Of a DNA stretch of 5,221 nt, positions 1 through 5,221 are shown piece by piece. Each line of letters opens with the position of its first letter. Positions within the stretch are counted from its first letter, which is position 1. Origin of the DNA: an uncultured Roseburia sp. (GTDB taxonomy: Bacteria > Bacillota > Clostridia > Lachnospirales > Lachnospiraceae); NCBI GenBank assembly GCA_947384095.1, contig CANDFU010000159.1:1-5221 (forward strand). The letters are read 5' to 3'. The notes under the pieces were generated by a model, which searched no databases, had not been told where the DNA came from, and saw nothing but the letters and a program-made list of their open reading frames with translations. Both the position numbers and the translations under genes were made by a program.

Positions 1-45
1 GATGACGAGAGGTGACTGGAGTTCAGACGTGTGCTCTTCCGATCT
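1..45 (+). other. Illumina P7-side sequencing adapter with index (not genomic)
   Basis: Positions 12-45 match the 34-nt Illumina TruSeq index-read/read-2 adapter, which begins GTGACTGGAGTTCAGACGTG and ends GCTCTTCCGATCT at position 45. Positions 1-3 (GAT) fit the end of the P7 flow-cell sequence, and 4-11 (GACGAGAG) fit an 8-nt i7 index, read as CTCTCGTC on the other strand. From memory, CTCTCGTC belongs to a commercial unique-dual-index set; I could not check this. Seen from the minus strand, this is the usual read-through order: insert, AGATCGGAAGAGC, index, P7. The stretch is a library artefact left at a contig end and should be trimmed. Genomic sequence starts at 46, which is confirmed by the protein frame there making family-like sense up to its last codon. 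Confidence 0.98.
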
Positions 46-447
46 TAGAAATTTTACCTTCTCCAGTCTGCACCACGGTGTGTTCCCCATGACGCCGTGC
101 GTCATGGAGCGGGAGACAGTGTCGTACATGATATTCAGACTGGAATTTCCGTAAATAATAATATTGTCCGGGTTACACTCGATCATATCGCCCAGTAAAA
201 CCTTTGCCTCCTGGATTCCGTCCAGAACACCGTAATTCCGGCAATCCGTTCCATCGTCACAGGCAAGGTCCATATCGGACGTAAGTACATCCATCATCCC
301 CATCGACAGGTCAAGCTGTTCCTGCGAGGGCTTCCCTCTCGACATATCCAGCTGCAGCCCCCTCTGCTGAAACCGCTTGTATTCCGCCTCAAGCGCTTTT
401 TTCTCTTTGAGCAGTTCTTCCTTTGTCATCTCCTGATAAGCCTGCAT
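46..447 (-). CDS. PLP-dependent aminotransferase, AspT/MocR-like (N-terminal 134 codons; 3' end missing)
   Basis: The gene starts at ATG 447-445 and stays open for 134 codons to the adapter junction, beginning MQAYQEMTKEELLKEKKALE. Recognisable family blocks are LDMSRGKPSQEQLDLSMGM (about residues 33-51), the NYGVLDGIQEAK block (71-82) and GNSSLNIMYDT (100-110). The end, WCRLEKVKFL, leads into the usual large-domain strand. These fit the fold-type I aminotransferases often annotated as putative aspartate aminotransferase or Aminotran_MocR (PF12897, which includes Corynebacterium AspT). Such enzymes move an amino group between an amino acid, probably aspartate, and a 2-oxo acid in the cytoplasm. 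GNSS probably contributes to binding the cofactor phosphate (inference). The catalytic PLP lysine would lie in the missing part. Family members are roughly 420-440 residues, so about 300 residues are lost. The substrate is not proven, and no DNA-binding MocR domain is seen. The frame also remains open through the adapter, adding 15 false residues. Confidence 0.88.
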
Positions 448-448
448 G

Positions 449-1801
449 TTAAATCTCCTCCTGTTCTTCCGATTCATCCCGACTGATTGCTTTTATTTTT
501 TGAAAATATTCCCGGATCGTTTTTTCATATCCGTTTTCGGACGGCCTGTAAAACTGCCGGTCTGTAAGGCCGTCCGGCAGATACTGCTGCCGGACATAAT
601 GATTCGGATAATCATGAGCATATTGATACCCCAGACCGTGCCCCAGTTTTGCGGCTGACTTATAGTGGGCGTCTTTTAAATGCACCGGAACCGGCGCCGT
701 CACCGTATCCTTTACGGCCGCCATCGCCTCACTGATCGCGCAGACGGCAGCGTTGCTCTTTGGCGCGCCCGCCACATAAGTCACGGCCTGGGCCAGTATA
801 ATCTGCGCTTCGGGCATCCCGATACGCTCCACCGCCTGCGCCGCAGACGCTGCAACCACAATTGCCATCGGGTCCGCATTGCCGACGTCCTCCGACGCAC
901 AGATCAGAATCCTGCGGGCGATAAAGCGGATATCCTCGCCCGCATAAAGCATCCTCGCAAGGTAATAAACGGCCGCGTCCGGGTCGGATCCACGCATGCT
1001 CTTGATAAATGCAGATATGGTATCATAATGACTGTCCCCGGACTTATCATATTTTACAACCCGCTTCTGTATACACTCGCTGGCAACAGCCAGCGTAATG
1101 TGTATCGCCCCGTCTGCGCTGCGCTCCGTCGTCAGCACGCCGAGTTCTATCGCATTCAGCGCCGCCCTGGCATCCCCGTTTGCCATATCGGCCAGAAAAT
1201 CCAGCGCATTTTCATCAATCACGGCTTCATAGGCGCCAAGCCCCCTCTCCCGGTCGGAAACCGCCCTTTTTATCAGCCCCTTTAAATCCTCTTTCGTGAG
1301 ACTCTCCAGCTCAAAGATAACTGACCGCGACAAAAGCGCTCCGTTCACCTCAAAATAAGGATTTTCCGTAGTCGCCCCGATCAGTATGACCGTCCCGTCC
1401 TCCACAAACGGAAGAAGATAATCCTGCTGTCCTTTGTTAAACCGATGGATCTCATCGATAAACAAAATCGTCCTTTTTCCATACATTCCCAGATTGTTTT
1501 TTGCCTGGCCGACCACTTCTTCCATATCCTTTTTGCCGGCTGAGGTCGCATTGATCTGCAGAAATTCCGCGCTGGTCGTGCGCGCAATCACCTTCGCAAG
1601 CGTCGTCTTCCCCGTCCCCGGCGGCCCGTAGAGAAGGATGGAACCAAGCTTATCCGCTTTGATGGCGCGGTACAAAAGCTTATCTTTTCCGATAATATGC
1701 CGCTGTCCCACGATCTCGTCCAGCGTCAGAGGCCGCATCCTCGACGCCAGCGGAGCCTCCGTTTCTTTACTCTGCTCCCTCATATATTCAAATAAATCCA
1801 T
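449..1801 (-). CDS. rarA: RarA/MgsA, replication-associated recombination AAA+ ATPase
   Basis: This is a complete 450-residue protein. RarA is a DNA-dependent ATPase of the clamp-loader-like AAA+ group that works as a tetramer with SSB at stalled forks and single-strand gaps. Visible motifs, numbered from MDLFEYMREQ, are APLASRMRP with IVGQRHIIG (16-38), Walker A GPPGTGKT (59-66), Walker B LFIDEIHR (113-120), sensor 1 GATTENP (142-148), the arginine-finger region LLSR (156-159) and sensor 2 GDARAALN (209-216). The C-terminal MgsA-type tetramerisation domain follows from about 250 and includes SGDSHYDTISAFIKSMRGSD and the late HLKDAHYKSA and YPNHYV blocks. The start is ATG 1801-1799: clostridial RarA proteins typically begin MDLF-x-YMR, and AGAGGCAGG lies 7 nt upstream. 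An in-frame TTG at 1870 would add 23 residues but has no ribosome site. All key residues are present and no frameshift is seen. The stop lies 1 nt before the aminotransferase start. Confidence 0.96.
   Translation of the reverse strand: MDLFEYMREQSKETEAPLASRMRPLTLDEIVGQRHIIGKDKLLYRAIKADKLGSILLYGPPGTGKTTLAKVIARTTSAEFLQINATSAGKKDMEEVVGQAKNNLGMYGKRTILFIDEIHRFNKGQQDYLLPFVEDGTVILIGATTENPYFEVNGALLSRSVIFELESLTKEDLKGLIKRAVSDRERGLGAYEAVIDENALDFLADMANGDARAALNAIELGVLTTERSADGAIHITLAVASECIQKRVVKYDKSGDSHYDTISAFIKSMRGSDPDAAVYYLARMLYAGEDIRFIARRILICASEDVGNADPMAIVVAASAAQAVERIGMPEAQIILAQAVTYVAGAPKSNAAVCAISEAMAAVKDTVTAPVPVHLKDAHYKSAAKLGHGLGYQYAHDYPNHYVRQQYLPDGLTDRQFYRPSENGYEKTIREYFQKIKAISRDESEEQEEI
455..462 (-). 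promoter_or_regulatory. Ribosome binding site of the aminotransferase gene, inside the end of rarA
   Basis: Read on the minus strand this is AGGAGGAG, a near-perfect Shine-Dalgarno sequence, 7 nt before the ATG at 447. It is made from the last rarA codons (CAG GAG GAG ATT, then TAA), so the upstream gene's terminal Gln-Glu-Glu-Ile doubles as the downstream gene's ribosome site. It fixes the aminotransferase start and implies that ribosomes finishing rarA are well placed to re-initiate. Confidence 0.9.
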
Positions 1802-1808
1802 GTGAAAA

Positions 1809-1817
1809 CCTGCCTCT
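1809..1817 (-). promoter_or_regulatory. Ribosome binding site of rarA
   Basis: The minus strand reads AGAGGCAGG, an imperfect Shine-Dalgarno sequence ending 7 nt before ATG 1801-1799. It supports this start over the upstream in-frame TTG at 1870-1868, which has only GAACGGTCG before it. It is weaker than the AGGAGGAG of the next gene. Confidence 0.7.
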
Positions 1818-1867
1818 GAATACACAGGACGGCCGCCTGCGGCAACCTGGCCCCGGCAAAACTCCGA

Positions 1868-1879
1868 CAACGACCGTTC
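1868..1879 (-). promoter_or_regulatory. Possible LexA (SOS) box upstream of rarA
   Basis: The minus strand reads GAACGGTCGTTG. The Firmicute LexA/DinR box core is GAAC-N4-GTTC, so seven of the eight fixed positions match and only the last base differs. It lies 66 nt before the rarA ATG, a normal distance for an operator. DNA-damage control of rarA is plausible for its role, but a one-mismatch 8-position motif can arise by chance, and the best promoter candidate lies about 190 bp further upstream rather than over this site. Confidence 0.3.
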
Positions 1880-1965
1880 TGCATTTTTTTATCTGTGGAC
1901 TTGCAATTTATTCCCGCAGGAGCCAGATACACCCATGCGAAAATGTGCCATGCGGCAAAGATAAC

Positions 1966-2044
1966 GCTTGAAATCTGTCTAAAAACCGACCTGTATCATT
2001 GCCCGAAGCGGCTCCGTAAAACCTTAAAATGACAGATTTCAGGC
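1966..2044. repeat. Inverted repeat, 14-bp arms, 51-nt spacer
   Basis: The left arm 1966-1979 is GCTTGAAATCTGTC and the right arm 2031-2044 is GACAGATTTCAGGC. The arms are reverse complements at 13 of 14 positions, with an uninterrupted 11-bp core (1969-1979 with 2031-2041). The odd position is a G-U wobble in plus-strand RNA and an A-C mismatch in minus-strand RNA. The spacer contains a tiny CCG-AAG-CGG hairpin but no other structure I can see. No U-run follows either arm directly, so it is not a classical terminator. It lies in the probable leader of rarA. Its function is unknown: a leader RNA fold, a site for a dimeric regulator or chance. Confidence 0.6.
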
Positions 2045-2066
2045 TCAGAAATTCATTTCGCTTATT

Positions 2067-2096
2067 AACATAACATGAAATGCCAGACTTTTACAA
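2067..2096 (-). promoter_or_regulatory. Candidate sigma-70-type promoter for rarA
   Basis: On the minus strand, TTGTAA (2096-2091) is followed after 18 bp by TATGTT (2072-2067), with TGT just before it giving an extended -10 (TGn). Each hexamer matches consensus at four of six positions. Transcription would start near 2060, giving a leader of roughly 260 nt before rarA that contains the inverted repeat and the SOS-like site. It is the best candidate I found by eye in the gap, but it is weak and unproven. Confidence 0.3.
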
Positions 2097-2214
2097 GTAT
2101 GAAATGTGATTTTTGCCATTCTGCACGATTTTCTCCAGAAAACAGCCTGTTCACTGGCAGAAATGATATCGATTTATAAACAGTCCCTGAAAACGAACGC
2201 TGATCTGCCTTCCC

Positions 2215-5200
2215 TCACTCTACTCTGGCTGTGCTCCCAATCCCATCCCTGTCCCGGCACTTAGTAACAATGATTTTTTTCTCAATCCGCTCTTTCAGCT
2301 CAGAGACGTGGGAGATAATCCCCACAAGCCGGTTCCCCTCAGACAGTCCGGCAAGTGCCTTTAGCGCCTGGCCTGTCGCCTCTTCGTCCAGGGAGCCAAA
2401 TCCTTCGTCCACAAACATGGAATCCAGCCTGATCCCGCCTGCGCGGGACTGGATTTCATCCGAGAGCCCGAGTGCAAGGGATAAGGATGCCTGAAATGTC
2501 TCTCCGCCGGAAAGTGTCTTTACGCTGCGCTGTGTCCCATTATAGTGGTCGATCACGCTCAGCTCCAGCCCCGCCTTTTCCCGGCGGTTCTCCCCGCCCG
2601 TCTCACGTTTCAGCTCATACTGCCCTCCGCTCATCGTCAGAAGTCTGATGTTGGCCCTCCGGATAATCCGGTCAAAATACGTCATCTGAATATAGGTTTC
2701 CAGCCCGATCTTCTGCTTTCCGCCAAGCGTCCCGCCGGCAGTGTCCGCAAGTGCTTTCATCCAGACGTAACGCGTTTCCGCCGCCCCGATGTCATCCTGT
2801 CCCGTCTTTACTCTGTCATAGATTCTGCAGTTCGCCGCATACGCACTGTACTCTCTGTCGCGGCGCACCGCGCATTCCTTCTTCTCCTGCTGCCACTGCA
2901 TTTTTCTGGCGGCAACCGCCTCCTCCGGAGTGCCGCCCGCCTCTCCCGCCGCTGCGATCTGCCGTTTCAGCAGTTCGACAGCTGAGATCAGACGTTCCTT
3001 TTCATGACGCTGTTTCGTATATTCCCGCTCCGCCGTTCGAAGCGTTCCCTCCAGCCTTGCCTTCTGTTCTGTGCGCGCGCTGATCTGTTCCAGAATTTCT
3101 GATTTCTGCCCTGCGCCGGTCTGCGCCGCGAGCTCTGCAAGCTTCCCTTTCCCTGCGTCACACTCTCTCCTGCGCCTGGTCAGCTCATTTTCCGCCCGCA
3201 AAAGCTCTGCCGCAAGCGCCTTTATTTTCTCCTGCATGGCCGGAATCTCTTCTTCAAGCTCCTGCCGTTTCTGCTCTTTTTTATGATTCTCCTGTAACGC
3301 CGCTTCAGCCCTGGCTGACTGCGCTTTTCGTCCGGCATAAACTTCGGCTGCAATCTCCTTAAGTTCACTCTCAGACAACGCTGCGGCACTTCCGTACATC
3401 CCGCGAAGCTGCGGCTGCCATGCACTGAGCGTTTCAAAGAGCTGTGCCGCTTTCTCCTGCCGCCGCGCCGCCGTTCCCTCCAGCCGCCGCATCAGCCCGT
3501 CTGCATTTTCCCGGCAGATTCCATGCCGCTCCTCCTTCTGCCGCAGCTGCTCCAGCATCTGATTCCGGCCCGTAATCTCCTTCTGAAGCTGCGCCATACG
3601 TCCTTCCAGCCGTTTCCCGCTCTCTTTTAGTGCATAAAGGATGTCGGGGAGCCCTTGCCGCACGTCCGTCTCTTCTCCCTCCGCCGTCTCTTCCAGAAGT
3701 TTTGCGGCGCGCGCGATATCTTCCAGGATCCTTCCCTGTCTGATCTTTTCCTGGCCGTCCAGTTCTGCCGCACGCTCCCTGCAGGACGCAATCTGCATCC
3801 TGAGATGCTCCTGCTCCGCCTGCGCCTCTGCTTCTGCCTTTTTTAAAAACGTAAGACGCGCCCGGTCCGCTTCCGCCTCCCTCTGACGTTTTGCACACTG
3901 TTCCAGGCCCGCGCAAAGATATGCGGCGATCTCACTTTCTTCCCGTCCATGCTCCTGCGGCAGTTCCATTTTTAAGAGACCGTCCTCCCACTGTCGCTCC
4001 TGCTCTGCGAGCCGCCCGCGGACCAAGGCAAGCGCCTGCTCCTTTTCCCTGAAAAGAGCGTTTCGCTTTTCCAGCTCCCCGGCGCCCGCTTTTATGGCTT
4101 TCTCGAGCTCTGCTTTTCTTTTTACATCCAGCTCTGCTTCCCGCATGGCCTTATCCAGTTTTTTCTCCTCTGCTCTGATCCATGCGCCGGCCGCTGTGAT
4201 CCTTTCCCTCAGAACAGCCGTTCCATTCCCCATCCCGTCGGCCGGCGCGCCTTCCTCACTTCCCGCGCACTGTCCCAGAGACACATACAGCTTTTTTACA
4301 TCCTCCCTCACAAGCTGCTCCCGGCGGGTGAGTGCTTCCCCGATCTGTCCTGCCCGTGCGCTGAAGTGTTCCGTCTTCCGCTCCGCTTCGGCCAGCCTGT
4401 CCTTTGCCCGGTCAAGCTCTTCTTTGTCCGGTACGGTTCCGGAGACCTTTGCCGGCGCAGGGTGATGTGTGGAACCGCAGACCGGACAGGCCTTCCCTTC
4501 TTTTAAATCACACGCAAGCAGACCCGCCTGCGCGTCCAGAAACTGCCGTTCCGTTTTCCTCCATATCTGAAAAAGCGTTTCCTTTTCTGCGGCGGCATTC
4601 CGGTACGCTTCCTGTAACGTGAGCAGCTTCTCACGTTCCTCCTCCATCCTCTTTATATCCGCCAGAAGCTTTTCCTGCGCCTCCCTGTGCGTGGCGAGCG
4701 TTATCCGTTTCTGCCGGAGAACCGACAGACGCGCGTCGGCATCCTTCCGCTCTTCCTGCTGCCCGGCATACTCGCTCTGCTGCTTTGTACCAGCCTCCGC
4801 TCTGGCCTTTGCCGCCTCGCACGCAGCCTCTGCCGCTTTCAATTCCTTCTCTGCGCCCGCGCGTTCCTCCGACAGCCTCCGGAACGTTTCCAGTTTCTTC
4901 TCTGCCTCCTGCGTATTTCTGCGGCAGATCATCTCTCTCCCGGCGGCATCCCCGCAGTGCTCCAGTTCTTTTCTCCGCTCTTCCACCTCCGTCTTAAGCT
5001 CTGCTTCGCGGACAAGCAGCACGGCAAGATCCTTTTTTTCCCGTTCCGCCTCATCGGCCGCTCTTTCCCGCTCCTTTGCCGCATTCTCCAGGACGGCGCT
5101 CTGTTCTGTGATTTTTTTTCGCATTTCTTCTGCCAGAGACAACGCGGCATCCCGGTCTGCAAGCGCTTCCATGCGCTCTCTGCCGTCACGGATTCCTTCT

Positions 5201-5221
5201 GCGAGAAGTCTTTCTTCTTCC
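2215..5221 (-). CDS. sbcC: SbcC, Rad50-like ATPase subunit of the SbcCD nuclease (5' end outside the window)
   Basis: The reading frame enters at the window edge and runs 1001 codons to TGA 2217-2215. SbcC is the SMC-like ATPase that, with the Mre11-like nuclease SbcD, opens hairpins and cleaves protein-blocked or double-strand DNA ends. Numbering from the internal Met at 5172, a Glu/Lys/Ala/Arg/Gln-rich coiled coil leads to the zinc hook CPVCGSTHHP (C229 and C232, DNA 4488-4474). A second long coil runs to about 800, followed by the C-terminal ATPase lobe. The lobe shows GLETYIQMTYFDRII, signature LSGGE (887-891), Walker B LDSMFVDE (916-923), D-loop GSLD (926-929) and switch His955 in IISHVSEL. 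The N-terminal lobe with Walker A is missing only because of the window edge: the frame has no stop up to 5221, and Met5172 lies inside the coil and is not the start. In most genomes sbcD lies directly upstream, beyond 5221. No frameshift is seen. Confidence 0.96.
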   Translation of the reverse strand, partial: EEERLLAEGIRDGRERMEALADRDAALSLAEEMRKKITEQSAVLENAAKERERAADEAEREKKDLAVLLVREAELKTEVEERRKELEHCGDAAGREMICRRNTQEAEKKLETFRRLSEERAGAEKELKAAEAACEAAKARAEAGTKQQSEYAGQQEERKDADARLSVLRQKRITLATHREAQEKLLADIKRMEEEREKLLTLQEAYRNAAAEKETLFQIWRKTERQFLDAQAGLLACDLKEGKACPVCGSTHHPAPAKVSGTVPDKEELDRAKDRLAEAERKTEHFSARAGQIGEALTRREQLVREDVKKLYVSLGQCAGSEEGAPADGMGNGTAVLRERITAAGAWIRAEEKKLDKAMREAELDVKRKAELEKAIKAGAGELEKRNALFREKEQALALVRGRLAEQERQWEDGLLKMELPQEHGREESEIAAYLCAGLEQCAKRQREAEADRARLTFLKKAEAEAQAEQEHLRMQIASCRERAAELDGQEKIRQGRILEDIARAAKLLEETAEGEETDVRQGLPDILYALKESGKRLEGRMAQLQKEITGRNQMLEQLRQKEERHGICRENADGLMRRLEGTAARRQEKAAQLFETLSAWQPQLRGMYGSAAALSESELKEIAAEVYAGRKAQSARAEAALQENHKKEQKRQELEEEIPAMQEKIKALAAELLRAENELTRRRRECDAGKGKLAELAAQTGAGQKSEILEQISARTEQKARLEGTLRTAEREYTKQRHEKERLISAVELLKRQIAAAGEAGGTPEEAVAARKMQWQQEKKECAVRRDREYSAYAANCRIYDRVKTGQDDIGAAETRYVWMKALADTAGGTLGGKQKIGLETYIQMTYFDRIIRRANIRLLTMSGGQYELKRETGGENRREKAGLELSVIDHYNGTQRSVKTLSGGETFQASLSLALGLSDEIQSRAGGIRLDSMFVDEGFGSLDEEATGQALKALAGLSEGNRLVGIISHVSELKERIEKKIIVTKCRDRDGIGSTARVE

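Larger units (their letters stand above)
1802..2214. other. 413-bp gap between sbcC and rarA
   Basis: This is the only long non-coding stretch in the genomic part. The section from about 1880 to 2180 is visibly more AT-rich than the genes on either side. I find no tRNA, rRNA or recognisable riboswitch, and no strong hairpin followed by a U-run on the minus strand after the sbcC stop. The sbcC transcript may therefore continue into rarA. The gap contains an inverted repeat (1966-2044), a weak promoter candidate (2067-2096) and an SOS-box-like site (1868-1879). A small GC-rich perfect hairpin, GCCG-CCTG-CGGC, lies at 1832-1843 in the rarA leader. Short reading frames in the gap lack ribosome sites. 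Confidence 0.8.

Noticed and set aside
680..1285. Plus-strand 201-codon open frame opposite rarA, and several similar plus-strand frames opposite sbcC
   Set aside because: They lie antisense to well-supported genes whose GC-rich codons leave few stops on the other strand. Their translations are Arg/His/Pro- or Ser/Ala-rich and resemble no family.
1780..1884. Minus-strand 34-codon frame starting at ATG 1884 and ending inside the first codons of rarA, a possible upstream leader ORF
   Set aside because: It has no Shine-Dalgarno sequence (an A-run precedes the ATG), no regulatory codon pattern, and no resemblance to known leader peptides.
1889..1951. Minus-strand 20-codon frame (MAHFRMGVSG...) in the rarA leader
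   Set aside because: No ribosome site and no recognisable leader-peptide features; the length is within chance expectation.
1938..2135. Possible larger palindromic element: minus-strand TTTGCC-N5-GCAC-ATTTTC near 1938-1960 resembles plus-strand TTTGCC-N5-GCACG-ATTTTC near 2113-2133
   Set aside because: The match is imperfect and gapped, and the distances to the inner inverted repeat are very unequal (about 8 nt versus about 70 nt), so it does not look like a miniature transposon.
2129..2142. Hairpin TTTTCT-CC-AGAAAA as a terminator for sbcC
   Set aside because: The stem is AT-rich with a loop too tight unless it opens to 5 bp, and no U-run follows on the minus strand.
2075..2179. Plus-strand 34-codon reading frame (MKCQTFTSMKCDFC...) with a CxxC pair, in the sbcC-rarA gap
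   Set aside because: No ribosome binding site precedes the ATG, it runs against all neighbouring genes, it resembles nothing I know, and it is short enough to arise by chance.
2161..2195. TATAAA near 2175 as a -10 element for a minus-strand promoter just after sbcC
   Set aside because: No acceptable -35 hexamer is found 16-18 bp upstream, where the sequence is close to AGCGTT, and the extended -10 TGn is misplaced.

Overview
This window looks like the end of a contig from a draft Illumina assembly of a Gram-positive gut-type anaerobe, most likely a member of the Clostridia (Lachnospiraceae-like). I base that on the style of the RarA and SbcC proteins, the strong AGGAGG-type ribosome binding site and the fairly GC-rich coding sequence. 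The taxonomy is inference from remembered protein resemblance, not a search. All three genes read on the minus strand, so the biological order runs from position 5221 down to 46.

Layout in transcription order: (1) 5221-2215, the 3' part of sbcC, the ATPase/coiled-coil subunit of the SbcCD (Mre11-Rad50-like) nuclease. The N-terminal Walker A lobe lies outside the window. (2) 2214-1802, a 413-bp AT-richer gap. It holds a possible promoter, a 13-of-14-bp inverted repeat with a 51-nt spacer, and a one-mismatch match to the Firmicute LexA (SOS) box, just upstream of rarA. (3) 1801-449, a complete rarA (mgsA) AAA+ ATPase gene. (4) 447-46, the first 134 codons of a PLP-dependent aminotransferase of the AspT/MocR-like type. 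It starts 1 nt after the rarA stop and is probably translationally coupled to it. (5) 45-1, not genomic: Illumina P7-side adapter with an 8-nt index. The aminotransferase is cut exactly at the adapter junction.

SbcCD processes hairpins and blocked DNA ends, and RarA acts at stalled forks and ssDNA gaps, so the core of the window is housekeeping genome maintenance. The aminotransferase is metabolic and appears to be co-transcribed with rarA for reasons the sequence does not show. I found no mobile element, CRISPR array, RNA gene or convincing new system. The points most worth following up are the adapter remnant, the possible SOS control of rarA, the inverted repeat in its leader and the tight rarA-aminotransferase coupling.
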